A stretch of 64,000 nucleotides of DNA from Pseudomonas entomophila (GCF_023277925.1 NZ_CP063832.1:3966501-4030500); one strand, 5' to 3'; counted from the first letter of the stretch, positions 36,752 to 47,687 are shown. Notes: generated by a model not told the origin, from the sequence alone. A program made the numbers and translations.

Positions 36752-37609
36752 TCAGAGAACGACTGTGCGATTGGCGTTGAGGAACACCCGTCGCTCGATG
36801 TGGTAGCCCACCGCCCGCGCCAGGGTCAGGCATTCGATATCGCGGCCCTTGGCGATCAGGTCCTCGGGATAGTGGGCATGGTCCACTACCTCCACACCCT
36901 GGGCGATGATCGGCCCTTCATCCAGGTCGTTGTTGATGTAGTGCGCCGTGGCGCCGACCATCTTCACACCCTTGTTGTACGCCTGGTGATACGGTTTGGC
37001 GCCCTTGAATCCGGGCAGCAACGAGTGGTGGATGTTGATCGCCCAGCCGTCCAGGCGCCGGCACAGCTCCGGCGACAGCACCTGCATGTAGCGGGCAAGA
37101 ATGACCAGCTCGGCGCCGGTTTCCTCGATCACCTGCAGCACCTTGCGCTCCTGCCCGGGCTTGTCGTTGGGGTCGAGGGCGAAGTGGTAGTAGGGGATCT
37201 TGTGCCAATGCGCCAAGGGTTCGAGGTCGGGGTGGTTGGACACCACCGCGACCACGTCCATGGCCAGTTGGCCAATGCGCTGGCGATACAGCAGGTCGTT
37301 CAGGCAGTGGTCGGCCTTGGACACCATGATCACCACCTTGGGGCGGTGATTCGGCGCGGTCAGCTCGAAGGCCATGCCGAATGCTTCACTGCGCTGCGCC
37401 AGCCCAGCGCGAAAAGCGTTCTCGTCGAAGCCATCCGGGGCGCGGAACTCCACGCGGATGAAGAACCGCCCCGACAGCCGGTCATCGAAGGAATGGTGCT
37501 CGGTGACGTAGCAGCGCTGCTCGTAGAGATGACGCGTCACCACATCGACCGTGCCGAGCATGCTCGGGCAGTCGGCGGTGAGAATCCAGGTGTCCGGTGC
37601 CCGACTCAT
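36752..37609 (-). CDS. purU: Formyltetrahydrofolate deformylase
   Basis: This 285-residue protein has an N-terminal ACT domain (TWILTADCPSMLGTVDVVTRHL) and a C-terminal formyltransferase-fold hydrolase with ILARYMQVLSPEL, NIHHSLLPGFKG and the Asp of ATAHYINNDLDEGPII. It hydrolyses 10-formyl-THF to formate and THF. It follows soxG by 11 bases in a C1-metabolism operon, so it probably balances the folate pool fed by sarcosine oxidase. The start is ATG 37609. Confidence 0.95.
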   Translation of the reverse strand: MSRAPDTWILTADCPSMLGTVDVVTRHLYEQRCYVTEHHSFDDRLSGRFFIRVEFRAPDGFDENAFRAGLAQRSEAFGMAFELTAPNHRPKVVIMVSKADHCLNDLLYRQRIGQLAMDVVAVVSNHPDLEPLAHWHKIPYYHFALDPNDKPGQERKVLQVIEETGAELVILARYMQVLSPELCRRLDGWAINIHHSLLPGFKGAKPYHQAYNKGVKMVGATAHYINNDLDEGPIIAQGVEVVDHAHYPEDLIAKGRDIECLTLARAVGYHIERRVFLNANRTVVL

Positions 37610-37620
37610 GTTGTTGCTCC

Positions 37621-38253
37621 TTAAGCTTCGATGGCCAGGCCATACTCGGCCGACGCGTCCTGCAGCCACAGCCACCAGTAGTCGGAGAAGCTGCGGCGGA
37701 TCACCAGCTCCCAGGTGTCCTCGGCGGTACGACGGATCACCAGTTGCGACTTGGCGAACACGGTGCCGACGGCCTTGCCGACCGGGAAGTTGTTCGGGTG
37801 TACATCATAGCTGGTGGATTTCATCAGTACGTCACGCACGTTGGGGCCGCGCAGTTCGAGCAGGGTCTGCCCGCCGCTGACGTTGACCACCTGGATGTGC
37901 TGGCCATCGAGGGCGTCGCGCAGCTTCTGCTCCACGGCGAACTCCTGGCCGCCGGGGACGATCAGCAACCACTCGTCCGGGCCCACCCATTGCAGTGACA
38001 TCTCGTTGTTGGCGACCACGGTCAGGGCCACCGGCAGCTCCAGGCCCAGGGCCTTGTGCACGCCGCCGGCGAAGGCCTGATCGTGGCCATCACCACGGAT
38101 AGTCAGGTGGCCAAGCAGTTTCTTTTCGCGCAGGGTCACACCTGCGTTCTTGCGGCCTTTACCCACCAGGCTGGCCAGGTCGGCGTGGTGCAGTGGCGAT
38201 TGGGCCTTGGCGTCGGCGCCTGGGTTTTGCTGGAAGACGTTGATAGCACTCAT
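37621..38253 (-). CDS. soxG: Sarcosine oxidase gamma subunit
   Basis: This 210-residue protein has the family features WVGPDEWLLIVP, LLELRGPNVRDVLMKSTSYDVHP and a C-terminal FSDYWWLWLQDA. It is a structural subunit related to the GcvT fold. It is part of the heterotetrameric sarcosine oxidase, which turns sarcosine, O2 and THF into glycine, 5,10-methylene-THF and H2O2. A REP pair lies between it and soxA. Confidence 0.95.
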   Translation of the reverse strand: MSAINVFQQNPGADAKAQSPLHHADLASLVGKGRKNAGVTLREKKLLGHLTIRGDGHDQAFAGGVHKALGLELPVALTVVANNEMSLQWVGPDEWLLIVPGGQEFAVEQKLRDALDGQHIQVVNVSGGQTLLELRGPNVRDVLMKSTSYDVHPNNFPVGKAVGTVFAKSQLVIRRTAEDTWELVIRRSFSDYWWLWLQDASAEYGLAIEA

Positions 38254-38313
38254 TTCTTACCTGCCTTGAATTCTTGTTCGTCGATACGACGCAGCAGTGT
38301 GGTGAGGCCCTGG

Positions 38314-38370
38314 GCCCTGTTCGCCGGCGAGCCGGCTCCTACAAGAAGCCGGCTTGCCGGCGAACAGGGC
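38314..38370. repeat. REP pair inside the sox operon (CGCCGGC type)
   Basis: CCCTGTTCGCCGGCGAGCCGG and its inverted copy flank CTCCTACAAGAAG. It sits between the soxA stop (38395) and the soxG start (38253), where it would form a strong hairpin in the transcript. Confidence 0.9.
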
Positions 38371-38394
38371 CTGGCCTGCCCCACAGCCCCGGAT

Positions 38395-41300
38395 TCAAAC
38401 GTTCTGCCGCTCGCCTTTCGGGTCGAAGAACACCGAAGACACAATCTCGGCCTCGATCACGCTGCCGTCGGCCTGGGGCGAATACACTCGCTCGCCCAGG
38501 CGCTTGAGGCCGCCCTTGACCACACCCATGGCAAACGAATAACCCAGGGAGTTGGCCGCATAGCTGGAGGTGACGTGGCCGACCATGTCCATCGGGATCG
38601 GCTGCTTGGGGTCGAACACCAGTTGGGCACCTTCCGGCAGCCACACGTTGGGGTCGACCGGCTTCAGGCCCACCAGCTGCTTGCGGTTCTCGCGCACGGT
38701 GTCCTCGCGGTTCATGCCGCGCAGGCCAATCCACGAGAACGGCTTGTTGCGGCCCACGCACCAGCTCATGTTGAGGTCGTCCGGGGTCATCGAGCCGTCG
38801 GTGTCCTGGCCGACGATGATGAAGCCCTTTTCGGCGCGCAGTACGTGCATGGTCTCGGTGCCGTAAGGCGTGAGGTTGTACTGTTTACCCGCCTCGACGA
38901 TCTGCTCCAGCACGCCCATGGCGTAGTTGGCCTGGACGTTGATCTCGTACGACAGCTCACCGGTGAACGAGATGCGGAATACCCGCGCCGGCACGCCGCC
39001 GACCAGGCCTTCCTTCCAGCTCATGAACGGGAAGCCTTCCTTGTCCAGGTCGATGTCGCTGACCTCGGCCAGCAGCTTGCGGCTGTTGGGGCCGGACAGG
39101 GTCATGGTCGCCCAGTGGTCGGTGACCGAGGTGAAGTACACCTTCATGTCCGGCCATTCGGTCTGGTGGTACAGCTCCAGCCATTGCAGCACGCGGGCGG
39201 CACCGCCGGTGGTGGTGGTCATGATGAAGTGGTTGTCGCCCACGCAGGCGGTCACACCATCGTCGAAGACCATGCCGTCTTCTTTGCACATCAGGCCGTA
39301 GCGAGCCTTGCCCACATCGAGCTTGGTCCAGGCGTTGGTGTAGATGCGGTTGAGGAATTCGCGCGCGTCCGGGCCCTGGATGTCGATCTTGCCCAGGGTC
39401 GAGGCGTCCAGCAGGCCGACGCTGTCACGCACGGCCTTGCACTCGCGGGCCACGGCGCTGTGGATGTCTTCGCCGGGCTTGGGGAAGTACCACGGGCGCT
39501 TCCACTGGCCGACGTCCTCGAACTCGGCGCCGTTCTTGATGTGCCAGGCATGCAGGGCGGTGAAGCGCACCGGTTCGAACAGGTGGCCGCAGTGCCGGCC
39601 CGCTACCGCGCCGAAGGTCACCGGCGTGTAGTTGGGGCGGAACATGGTGGTGCCCATTTCCGGGATGCCGATCCCCAGCGAACGGGCGGCGATGGCCAGG
39701 CCGTTGATGTTGCCCAGCTTGCCCTGGTCGGTGCCGAAGCCCAGGGCGGTGTAGCGCTTGACGTGCTCGACCGACTCGAAGCCTTCGCGGGTGGCCAGCT
39801 CGATGGCCGCGGCGGTGACGTCATTCTGTTGGTCGACGAACTGCTTCGGCGCACGGGCGGTGCCCTTGTCGTGGGGTACCTGGAACAGCGCCACGGTGGC
39901 CTCTTCCTTGCGCGCCAGGGTTTTCGGCAGGGTGCCGGCACTGGCCTTGAAACCGGCCTCGGTAGCCGCGCGGACACCGCCTTCGAAACCGTCGGCGATC
40001 ACATCGCCCAAGGCGTAGACACCGTTCACACCACCGACGCAAACACGCTTCTGCGGTGCGTCGCCCGGCACGAAGCCGAGGATGTCTTCACGCCAGACCG
40101 GGCGACCGCCCAGGTGCGAGGCCAAGTGCACGACCGGGCTGTAACCGCCGGAAGTGGCGATGAGATCGCAGTCGAGGGTCTCGCCAGGGCTGGTGACCTT
40201 GTGTGCTTGTACATCGATAGCGGCCACACGGGCGCCGGTGACGTGCTTGCTGCCCTTGGCCTCGATCACGGCGCTGGAGGTGAGGATGCGGATACCTTTG
40301 GCGCGGGCCTCTTCGACCAGCGAACCGCGCGGGTTGTGGCGGGCATCGGCGATGGCGACCACCTGCAGGCCCGCATCGTGCCAGTCCAGCGCGCAGCGGT
40401 AGGCGTGGTCGTTGTTGGTCGACAGTACCAGCTTGCGGCCCGGCGCCACGCCGTAGCGGCGTACATACGTCGAGACCGCGCCGGCCAGCATGTTGCCCGG
40501 CAGGTCGTTGTTGCCGTACACCAGCGGGCGCTCGTGGGCGCCAGCGGCCAGCACCACACGGTTGGCGCGCACGCGGTGCACGCGCTGACGCACCTGGCCG
40601 ATCGGCGCGCGGTCGCCGAGGTGGTCGGTGAGGCGCTCGTGGATGGTGAGGAAGTTATGGTCGTGGTAGCCGTTGACCGTGCTGCGCGGCAGCAAGGTGA
40701 CCTCCGGCAGCGACTCCAGCTCGGCGACGACGGCGTTGACCCAGTCGGCGGCCGGTTTGCCATCCAGCGTCTCGCGGCTGTCGAGCAGGCTGCCGCCGAA
40801 CTCTTCCTGTTCATCGGCGAGGATCACCCGGGCACCGCTGCGTGCGGCGGCCAGGGCAGCAGCCAGGCCGGCAGGGCCGGCGCCGACGATCAGCACGTCG
40901 CAGTGCTGGTTCATGTAGTCGTAGCTGTCCGGGTCGTTCTGCAGCGGCGCGCGGCCAAGGCCCGCCGCCTTGCGGATGTACTTCTCGTAGGTCATCCAGA
41001 ACGACTTGGGGTACATGAACGTCTTGTAGTAGAACCCGGGCGGCATCATGTTGCCACCGACCTTGCCGATGATGCCCATCATGTCGTTGTTGACGTTCGG
41101 CCAACCGTTGGTGCTGGTGGCCACCAGGCCGGCATACAGGGCCTGCTGGGTGGCGCGCACGTTGGGGATCTGGGTGGCTTCGCTGGAGCCGATCTGCAGG
41201 ATCGCGTTGGGCTCTTCGGTGCCGGCGGCGATGATCCCGCGGGGGCGCGAGTACTTGAAGCTGCGCCCGACGATGTCGACGCCGTTGGCCAGCAGCGCGG

Positions 41301-41412
41301 CGGCCAAAGTGTCGCCGGCATAGCCTTGGTAGGTTTTGCCGTTGAAGCTGAAGTTCAGCACCTTGCTGCGGTCGATACGGCCGCCGCTGGCGAGGCGATA
41401 GGTCTGGCTCAT
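38395..41412 (-). CDS. soxA: Sarcosine oxidase alpha subunit
   Basis: This 1005-residue protein has an N-terminal ferredoxin-like region (VLNFSFNGKTYQGYAGDTLAAALLANG), a dinucleotide fold VLIVGAGPAGLAAALAAARSG near residue 172 that binds NAD, and a C-terminal GcvT-like folate-binding half (YTPVTFGAVAGRH, FTGELSYEINV). The length is normal. It carries the THF site to which the iminium methyl group is passed. It overlaps soxD by ATGA. Confidence 0.97.
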   Translation of the reverse strand: MSQTYRLASGGRIDRSKVLNFSFNGKTYQGYAGDTLAAALLANGVDIVGRSFKYSRPRGIIAAGTEEPNAILQIGSSEATQIPNVRATQQALYAGLVATSTNGWPNVNNDMMGIIGKVGGNMMPPGFYYKTFMYPKSFWMTYEKYIRKAAGLGRAPLQNDPDSYDYMNQHCDVLIVGAGPAGLAAALAAARSGARVILADEQEEFGGSLLDSRETLDGKPAADWVNAVVAELESLPEVTLLPRSTVNGYHDHNFLTIHERLTDHLGDRAPIGQVRQRVHRVRANRVVLAAGAHERPLVYGNNDLPGNMLAGAVSTYVRRYGVAPGRKLVLSTNNDHAYRCALDWHDAGLQVVAIADARHNPRGSLVEEARAKGIRILTSSAVIEAKGSKHVTGARVAAIDVQAHKVTSPGETLDCDLIATSGGYSPVVHLASHLGGRPVWREDILGFVPGDAPQKRVCVGGVNGVYALGDVIADGFEGGVRAATEAGFKASAGTLPKTLARKEEATVALFQVPHDKGTARAPKQFVDQQNDVTAAAIELATREGFESVEHVKRYTALGFGTDQGKLGNINGLAIAARSLGIGIPEMGTTMFRPNYTPVTFGAVAGRHCGHLFEPVRFTALHAWHIKNGAEFEDVGQWKRPWYFPKPGEDIHSAVARECKAVRDSVGLLDASTLGKIDIQGPDAREFLNRIYTNAWTKLDVGKARYGLMCKEDGMVFDDGVTACVGDNHFIMTTTTGGAARVLQWLELYHQTEWPDMKVYFTSVTDHWATMTLSGPNSRKLLAEVSDIDLDKEGFPFMSWKEGLVGGVPARVFRISFTGELSYEINVQANYAMGVLEQIVEAGKQYNLTPYGTETMHVLRAEKGFIIVGQDTDGSMTPDDLNMSWCVGRNKPFSWIGLRGMNREDTVRENRKQLVGLKPVDPNVWLPEGAQLVFDPKQPIPMDMVGHVTSSYAANSLGYSFAMGVVKGGLKRLGERVYSPQADGSVIEAEIVSSVFFDPKGERQNV

Positions 41413-41744
41413 ACTTTTTCCCCTTGGCCCTTGGCGGTCGCTGGCGCGGTGCTCTGTTTCGAGGTCGCGGTGACCTGCGGCTTCTCGCCGATCTTGTAGG
41501 TTTCCAGGACCTCGTAGGTCACGGTGTCACGAGTGACGTTGAAGTACTGGCGGCAGCCGGCGACGTGGTCCCACAACTCGTGGTGGATGCCACGCGGGTT
41601 GTCGCGGAAGAACATGTAGGTGCCCCACTCCTCGTCGGAGCAGGCGTTCGGGTCCAGCGGGCGGGCGATGTGCGCCTGGCCTGATGCGTGGAATTCTTCC
41701 TCGGAGCGCAGCTCGCCGCAGTGGGGACAGAAGATTTGCAACAT
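41409..41744 (-). CDS. soxD: Sarcosine oxidase delta subunit
   Basis: This 111-residue protein begins MLQIFCPHCGELRSEEEF. CPHC and later His/Cys (HVAGCRQYFNVTRDT) fit the zinc site of the delta subunit. The C-terminal tail (VTATSKQSTAPATAKGQGEKV) is low-complexity. The start is ATG 41744, 17 bases after the soxB stop. Confidence 0.95.
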   Translation of the reverse strand: MLQIFCPHCGELRSEEEFHASGQAHIARPLDPNACSDEEWGTYMFFRDNPRGIHHELWDHVAGCRQYFNVTRDTVTYEVLETYKIGEKPQVTATSKQSTAPATAKGQGEKV

Positions 41745-41760
41745 GACGGTTGTCTCCGGG

Positions 41761-43011
41761 TCAGTGGGCGACGGCAGCGGCGCCGTGTTCGTCGATCAGC
41801 GCGCCGTTGTAGAAACGGTCGATGGAGAAAGGCGCGGCCAGCGGGTGCATCTCACCCTTGGCCAGGCTCGCGGCGAACACGTTGCCCGAGCCGGGGGTGG
41901 CCTTGAAGCCGCCGGTACCCCAGCCGCAGTTGAAGAACATGTTCTTGACCGGGGTCTTGGAGATGATCGGGCAGGCATCGGGGGTGGTGTCGACAATGCC
42001 GCCCCATTGGCGGTTCATGCGCACCCGGGAGAGGATCGGGAACATCTCGACGATCGCCTGCAGGGTGTGCTCGATGATCGGGTAGGAGCCGCGCTGGCCG
42101 TAGCCGACCCAGCCGTCGATACCGGCGCCGATCACCAGGTCGCCCTTGTCGGACTGGCTGATGTAGCCATGCACGGCGTTGGACATGATCACGCTGTCGA
42201 TGATCGGCTTGATCGGCTCGGATACCAGCGCCTGCAACGGGTGCGACTCCAGCGGCAGGCGGAAACCGGCCAGCTTGGCCATGTGCCCGGAGTTGCCGGC
42301 CGTGACTACGCCGACGCGCTTGGCGCCGATGAAGCCCTTGTTGGTTTCGACGCCGATCACGGCGCCGTTCTCTTTACGGAAGCCGATCACCTCGGTCTGC
42401 TGGATCAGGTCCACGCCCAGGGCATCAGCGGCCCGGGCGTAGCCCCAGGCCACAGCGTCGTGACGGGCCACGCCGCCACGGCGCTGCACGGTGGCACCGA
42501 GGATGGGGTAGCGGGTGTTCTTCGAGCAGTCGAGATAGGGGATCTCGGCCGCGACCTGCTCGGTGCGGATCAGCTCGCCGTCCACGCCGTTGAGGCGGTT
42601 GGCGTTGACCCGGCGCTCGGAGTCACGGATGTCCTGCAGGGTGTGGCACAGGTTGTACACGCCGCGCTGGGAGAACATCACGTTGTAGTTGATGTCTTGC
42701 GACAGCCCTTCCCACAGTTTCATGGCGTGTTCGTACAGGTGCGCCGACTCGTCCCACAGGTAGTTGGAACGCACGATGGTGGTGTTGCGGGCGGTGTTGC
42801 CGCCACCCAGGTAGCCCTTCTCGACCACCGCCACGTTGGTGATGCCGTGTTCTTTCGCCAGGTAGTAGGCGGTGGCCAGGCCATGGCCGCCGCCACCGAC
42901 GATGACCACGTCGTAGACCTTTTTCGGGGTGGGCGTGCGCCACATGCGCTGCCAGTTCTCGTGGTGGCTGAGGGAGTGCTTGAAGAGGCCGAAGCCTGAA
43001 TAACGTTGCAT
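41761..43011 (-). CDS. soxB: Sarcosine oxidase beta subunit
   Basis: The protein is 416 residues from ATG 43011 ([14 protein letters not shown]), with GGAG nine bases upstream; a GTG five codons earlier is less likely. The FAD-binding [22 protein letters not shown] sits near residue 35, [20 protein letters not shown] lies mid-protein, and the C-terminal [16 protein letters not shown] completes the site. This subunit oxidises sarcosine on FAD and carries covalent FMN. It follows glyA. Confidence 0.96.
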   Translation of the reverse strand: MQRYSGFGLFKHSLSHHENWQRMWRTPTPKKVYDVVIVGGGGHGLATAYYLAKEHGITNVAVVEKGYLGGGNTARNTTIVRSNYLWDESAHLYEHAMKLWEGLSQDINYNVMFSQRGVYNLCHTLQDIRDSERRVNANRLNGVDGELIRTEQVAAEIPYLDCSKNTRYPILGATVQRRGGVARHDAVAWGYARAADALGVDLIQQTEVIGFRKENGAVIGVETNKGFIGAKRVGVVTAGNSGHMAKLAGFRLPLESHPLQALVSEPIKPIIDSVIMSNAVHGYISQSDKGDLVIGAGIDGWVGYGQRGSYPIIEHTLQAIVEMFPILSRVRMNRQWGGIVDTTPDACPIISKTPVKNMFFNCGWGTGGFKATPGSGNVFAASLAKGEMHPLAAPFSIDRFYNGALIDEHGAAAVAH

Positions 43012-43026
43012 GGTGTTCTGCTCCAC

Positions 43027-44280
43027 TCAGCGGTAGACCGGGAAGTCGGCGCACAGGGCGGCGACGTTCTTGGCCACATCGGCCTCGACATCGGCGTCGC
43101 CCAGGTTGTCCAGCACATCGCAGATCCAGCCGGCCAGCGCCACGCACTGGGCGACCTTGAAGCCACGGGTGGTGACGGCCGGGGTGCCGATGCGCAGGCC
43201 CGAGGTGACGAACGGCGACTGCGGGTCGTTGGGCACGGCGTTCTTGTTGACGGTGATATGAGCGCGCCCCAAGGCGGCGTCAGCGTCCTTGCCGGTCAGG
43301 CCCTGGCGGATCAGGCTGACCAGGAACAGGTGGTTGTCGGTGCCGCCGGAGACCACGTCGTAGCCGCGGTCGATGAACACCTGGGCCATGGCCTGGGCGT
43401 TTTCGATGACCTGTTTCTGGTAGGCCTTGAAGCCGGGTTCCAGGGCTTCCTTGAAGCACACCGCCTTGGCGGCGATCACGTGCATCAGCGGGCCGCCCTG
43501 GGCGCCGGGGAACACGGCGGCGTTGAGCTTCTTCTCGATCTCTTCGTTCGACTTGGCCAGGATCAGGCCGCCACGCGGGCCACGCAGGGTCTTGTGGGTG
43601 GTAGTGGTGACCACGTCGGCGAACGGGATCGGGTTGGGGTACAGGCCAGCGGCGACCAGGCCGGCGACGTGGGCCATGTCGACGAACAGCAGCGCGCCGA
43701 CTTTATCGGCGATCTGGCGGAAGCGTGGGAAATCCAGAGTCTTGGAGTAAGCGGAGAAACCGGCGACGATCATCTTCGGCTTGTGCTCGACCGCCAGGCG
43801 CTCGACTTCGTCGTAGTCGATCAGGCCAGTGGTGGTGTCGATTCCGTACTGCACGGCGTTGTACAACTTGCCCGAGGACGACACCTTGGCGCCGTGGGTC
43901 AGGTGGCCGCCGTGGGCCAGGCTCATGCCCAGGATGGTGTCGCCGGCCTGCAGCAGGGCGAGGTATACGGCACTGTTGGCCGAGGAGCCGGAGTGCGGCT
44001 GAACGTTGGCATAGTCGGCGCCGAACAGCTGCTTGGCGCGCTCGATGGCCAGGGCTTCGACTTTGTCGACGTGCTCGCAGCCACCGTAGTAGCGCTTGCC
44101 TGGGTAGCCCTCGGCGTACTTGTTGGTCAGGCCGCTGCCCTGGGCCTGCATCACGCGTTTGCTGGTGTAGTTCTCCGAGGCGATCAGCTCGATGTGATCT
44201 TCCTGGCGCTGTTCTTCGGCATTCATCGCCGCCAGCAGTGCGTCGTCATAACCCTGGATCTGGTCTTGCTTGCTGAACAT
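43027..44280 (-). CDS. glyA: Serine hydroxymethyltransferase (catabolic paralogue)
   Basis: The protein is 417 residues from ATG 44280. The PLP lysine is in [16 protein letters not shown] (about K229), and the folate/glycine site in [11 protein letters not shown] and GSSANSAVY. It joins glycine to 5,10-methylene-THF to give serine. As the first gene of the sox operon it turns both products of sarcosine oxidase into one amino acid. A second glyA for general metabolism is expected elsewhere in such genomes. The upstream region to 44400 shows no clear promoter match. Confidence 0.96.
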   Translation of the reverse strand: MFSKQDQIQGYDDALLAAMNAEEQRQEDHIELIASENYTSKRVMQAQGSGLTNKYAEGYPGKRYYGGCEHVDKVEALAIERAKQLFGADYANVQPHSGSSANSAVYLALLQAGDTILGMSLAHGGHLTHGAKVSSSGKLYNAVQYGIDTTTGLIDYDEVERLAVEHKPKMIVAGFSAYSKTLDFPRFRQIADKVGALLFVDMAHVAGLVAAGLYPNPIPFADVVTTTTHKTLRGPRGGLILAKSNEEIEKKLNAAVFPGAQGGPLMHVIAAKAVCFKEALEPGFKAYQKQVIENAQAMAQVFIDRGYDVVSGGTDNHLFLVSLIRQGLTGKDADAALGRAHITVNKNAVPNDPQSPFVTSGLRIGTPAVTTRGFKVAQCVALAGWICDVLDNLGDADVEADVAKNVAALCADFPVYR

Positions 44281-44430
44281 CGTGTATCTCCCGGCAGCGA
44301 TCGTTTCTTGTCTGGTGAGGGTTTTCCCACCCTTTGCAGCGATGGTATGACCGGGCACGGGGGCACAGATGCCTGCGCGCGCCTTGCAATGGCGCGTTTA
44401 CGACATTGGCGTACCGACTTGGCAAATCCT

Positions 44431-44545
44431 CTGTCGGAGCGGCTTCAGCCGCGAAAGGGCTGCACAGCAGCCCCGACGATTCGCGCCTTGTCATGGATCC
44501 CGGGGCCGCTTCGCGCCCCTTTCGCGGCTAAAGCCGCTCCCACAT
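44431..44545. repeat. REP pair with extended spacer between glyA and ltaE
   Basis: Left arm GTCGGAGCGGCTTCAGCCGC, right arm GCGGCTAAAGCCGCTCCCAC. The stems differ by one pair (TTCA versus TAAA), and both heads are altered (GTCGGAGC / GCTCCCAC). The 326 bp between the divergent glyA and ltaE starts holds this REP plus promoter DNA and no gene. Confidence 0.85.
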
Positions 44546-44606
44546 AGGCAACCGCTGAATCGATGGTTTAGAGTGCGTGCCTGCGTCGTACAAAAGGACA
44601 GGCGTC

Positions 44607-45647
44607 ATGACCGACAACAATCAACAATTCGCCAGCGACAACTACTCCGGCATCTGCCCCGAAGCCTGGGCCGCCATGGAAAAGGCCAACCACGGCCACC
44701 AACGCGCCTACGGCGACGACCAGTGGACCGAACGCGCCTCGGAATACTTTCGCAAGCTGTTCGAGACCGACTGCGAGGTGTTCTTCGCCTTCAACGGCAC
44801 CGCCGCCAACTCCCTGGCCCTGGCCTCGCTGTGCCAGAGCTACCACAGCGTGATCTGCTCCGAGACCGCCCACGTCGAGACCGACGAATGCGGCGCGCCG
44901 GAATTCTTCTCCAACGGCTCCAAACTGCTGACCGCTGCCAGCGTCAACGGCAAGCTGACGCCTGAGTCGATCCGCGAAGTGGCGCTCAAGCGCCAGGACA
45001 TCCACTACCCCAAACCCCGCGTGGTGACCATCACCCAGGCTACCGAAGTGGGCACCGTCTATCGCCCGGACGAACTCAAGGCGATCAGCGCCACCTGCAA
45101 GGAGCTGGGCCTGAACCTGCACATGGACGGCGCACGCTTCACCAACGCCTGTTCGTTCCTCGGCTGCTCGCCGGCCGAGCTGACCTGGAAGGCTGGTGTC
45201 GATGTGCTGTGCTTCGGCGGCACCAAGAACGGCATGGCGGTGGGCGAGGCGATCCTGTTCTTCAATCGCCAGCTGGCCGAGGACTTCGACTACCGCTGCA
45301 AGCAGGCCGGGCAGCTGGCGTCGAAGATGCGCTTCTTGTCGGCACCCTGGGTCGGGCTGTTGGAAGATGGCGCCTGGCTGCGCCATGGCAAGCATGCCAA
45401 CCACTGTGCGCAGCTGCTGGCGTCGTTGGTGAGTGACTTGCCGGGTGTGGAACTGATGTTCCCGGTGGAAGCCAACGGGGTGTTCCTGCAGATGCCGGAG
45501 CATGCGCTGGAGGCCCTGCGCAACAAGGGCTGGCGCTTCTACACCTTCATTGGTAGCGGGGGCGCGCGGTTCATGTGTTCGTGGGACACACAAGAAACCC
45601 GGGTGCGCGAACTGGCGGCGGACATCCGCGCCATCTTTACCGCCTGA
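44607..45647 (+). CDS. ltaE: Low-specificity L-threonine aldolase
   Basis: The protein is 346 residues from ATG 44607, with AAAGGACAG before it. The PLP lysine is K207 in CFGGTKNGMAVGEAILF. Other family features are FAFNGTAANSLAL and LHMDGARFTNA. It splits L-threonine or L-allo-threonine to glycine and acetaldehyde. It is divergent from the glyA-sox operon, linking threonine to the same glycine/serine pool. Confidence 0.96.
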   Translation: MTDNNQQFASDNYSGICPEAWAAMEKANHGHQRAYGDDQWTERASEYFRKLFETDCEVFFAFNGTAANSLALASLCQSYHSVICSETAHVETDECGAPEFFSNGSKLLTAASVNGKLTPESIREVALKRQDIHYPKPRVVTITQATEVGTVYRPDELKAISATCKELGLNLHMDGARFTNACSFLGCSPAELTWKAGVDVLCFGGTKNGMAVGEAILFFNRQLAEDFDYRCKQAGQLASKMRFLSAPWVGLLEDGAWLRHGKHANHCAQLLASLVSDLPGVELMFPVEANGVFLQMPEHALEALRNKGWRFYTFIGSGGARFMCSWDTQETRVRELAADIRAIFTA

Positions 45648-45653
45648 CAGATG

Positions 45654-45711
45654 GCATTCGCCGGCAAGCCGGACCTACGGGCCCCTTGTGGTGACGGCTT
45701 GCCGGCGAAGC
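45654..45711. repeat. REP pair, CGCCGGCAAGCCGG type, degraded
   Basis: TTCGCCGGCAAGCCGGACCTAC and an inverted GGCTTGCCGGCGAAG lie between the convergent ltaE and chemoreceptor genes. The tail of the left copy has ACCTAC instead of CTCCTAC. Confidence 0.78.
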
Positions 45712-45714
45712 GAT

Positions 45715-47652
45715 CTAAAGCCTGAACCCACCCATCTGCCGCGCCAGGTCATCGGCCAAGCCGCGCAACGCCTGGCACTCCTCGCGACACCCCTGCACTT
45801 CGCTGGCGGTCTGCCGCGCCAGGTCGGAGATCCCCTGCACGTTGCGGTTGATCTCCTCGGTCACCGCAGACTGCTCCTCAGTCGCCGTGGCCACCTGATG
45901 GTTCATGTCGCTGATACGCTCGACCTGGTCGGTGATCGCCCCCAGCGACGTGCCCGTGCGCTGGCTGGACTCGACACCGCTGCCAGTCGCCTGCTGCCCC
46001 GCCTGCATCGACGCCACGGCGGTGCCCGCGCCCTGCTTGAGACGGTGGATCATCTGCTGCACCTCGTCGGTGGACACCTGGGTGCGCCGCGCCAAGGTGC
46101 GCACCTCATCGGCGACCACGGCGAAGCCACGGCCCATTTCCCCCGCCCGTGCAGCCTCGATGGCGGCGTTGAGCGCCAGCAGGTTGGTCTGTTCGGAAAT
46201 GCTGCGGATCACCGCCAGCACCTCGTCGATCGAGGCCACCTCATCGGCCAGTTGCGTGACCGCCTCGGCGGCGCGGCCAATCTCGCCGGACATGCCTTCG
46301 ATACCATGGATCGAGCGACGCACCACCTCCCGCGCCTGCAGCGCCTCGTCGCGCGCCGACTGCGAGGCGTGCGCGGCGGCACCCGCGTTCTGCGCAATGT
46401 CCTGCACGGTCAGGCCCATCTCATGCACCGCGGTGGCAACCATTTCGGTCATTTCCTGCTGCCGCCCGGAGCGGTCGGCGGTGTTGTCCACCACCTGGGT
46501 CACCTGCTCGACTGACCGGTGCAGGCGCTCAGTGGTGCGCAGTACTTCACCGATCAGGCCACGCTGGCTGTCGAGGAAACGGTTGAACCCTCGGGCCAGG
46601 TCGCCCAGCTCGTCCTGTCGCGAGTCGTCCAGGCGATGGCTGAGATCGCCCGCGCCGCTGCCGATCTGCACCAGCGCCGCGGTGACCTGGCGGATTGGTC
46701 GCACCAGCCCGCGCGCCAACAGCACCACCAGCAACAGCGACACCAGCGCGACCGCGCCGCCGATCAGGCTGGTCAGCCAGACGGCATGGCGCATCTGGGC
46801 ATAGATCTCGGCTTCCGGTACCTCGGCGACCAGGGTCCAGTTCAGCTCGCGCAGGGGCAGGCCCAGTGCCAAGTAGCGCTCCCCGTCACGCTCGAAGCGG
46901 GTGCTGCGCAGCCCATCGGCGCCGCTCATCACGGCCTTGGCCGCCTCCGCGTCCAACTGCTCGGCCAGCTGGCGCTTGCCGCTGAACTGCTGGTCGGGAT
47001 GGACCTGGATCAGGCCATCGTTGCGCACCAGGAACACCTTGCCATGCTCGCCGAAGCTGAAGTCATGGATCAGCTTCGACAGTTCGGTCATGCGCAACCC
47101 CATGCCGGCCACGCCGACCAGTTGGCCGGCCTTCTCCACCCGATAGTCGATGAACAGCGCCAACTCGCCGGTGGAGCCATCGATGTCGATGTTGATCAGG
47201 CGCTCGGCGCCACTGTCGATGTAGCCGTAGAACCACTTGTCCTTGGGGTTGGCGCGGCTGAGGGTACGGTCCAGGCCCTTCTCGTTGTAGTAATGGCCGG
47301 TGCGGGTGGAGGCGAACAGGGTGGTGAAGGCCTTGTTGCGCTGCTTGGCGGCCTCGAGGTATTCGATGAAGCGCGGCAGCTCGGCGGCATCTTCCCCGGC
47401 GGCCAGCCAGTCACGCAGCAGGGTGTTGCCGGCGATATCCGCCGCCGCCACCAGCGGCTGGCCGAGCATGCGCTCGATGTCGTTGCGAATCGCCTCGACG
47501 CTGGCCGGCAACGCCGTGTCGACCAAGTAGCGCTCGGTGAGGCGGTTGACCGCCACGGTATAGATCGCCACCACCACCAGGATGCTCGCCAGCAGGGCGC
47601 CGCCCATGCTCGCGATCAGTTGCCACTGGATACTCCGCCGCCAGATGCGCAT
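45715..47652 (-). CDS. mcpH: Methyl-accepting chemotaxis protein with dCache sensor (McpH-like)
   Basis: The protein has 645 residues. TM1 is at about 10-32, the periplasmic dCache-type sensor at about 35-278 ([44 protein letters not shown]), TM2 at about 283-306, then HAMP. A long coiled-coil signalling domain has the tip [22 protein letters not shown] at about 485-508. No CheR-binding pentapeptide is seen at the end. The place beside ltaE and the sox operon is that of McpH of P. putida KT2440, which senses purines. The symbol rests on that gene order; ligand specificity cannot be read from the sequence. Confidence 0.8.
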   Translation of the reverse strand: MRIWRRSIQWQLIASMGGALLASILVVVAIYTVAVNRLTERYLVDTALPASVEAIRNDIERMLGQPLVAAADIAGNTLLRDWLAAGEDAAELPRFIEYLEAAKQRNKAFTTLFASTRTGHYYNEKGLDRTLSRANPKDKWFYGYIDSGAERLINIDIDGSTGELALFIDYRVEKAGQLVGVAGMGLRMTELSKLIHDFSFGEHGKVFLVRNDGLIQVHPDQQFSGKRQLAEQLDAEAAKAVMSGADGLRSTRFERDGERYLALGLPLRELNWTLVAEVPEAEIYAQMRHAVWLTSLIGGAVALVSLLLVVLLARGLVRPIRQVTAALVQIGSGAGDLSHRLDDSRQDELGDLARGFNRFLDSQRGLIGEVLRTTERLHRSVEQVTQVVDNTADRSGRQQEMTEMVATAVHEMGLTVQDIAQNAGAAAHASQSARDEALQAREVVRRSIHGIEGMSGEIGRAAEAVTQLADEVASIDEVLAVIRSISEQTNLLALNAAIEAARAGEMGRGFAVVADEVRTLARRTQVSTDEVQQMIHRLKQGAGTAVASMQAGQQATGSGVESSQRTGTSLGAITDQVERISDMNHQVATATEEQSAVTEEINRNVQGISDLARQTASEVQGCREECQALRGLADDLARQMGGFRL

Positions 47653-47687
47653 GCCCTGCCACTCCCGCTAATTATTGTTTTGCGAGA

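Noticed and set aside
38056..41499. 1147-codon open frame antisense to soxA
   Set aside because: Same kind of shadow; soxA is unmistakable on the other strand.
44402..44411. Shared GACATNGGC word near glyA, gbcB and the dipeptidase as a regulon motif
   Set aside because: The same word is frequent inside coding sequence (codons for Asp-Ile-Gly, for example in aceE and aceF), so its presence in promoters is not convincing.
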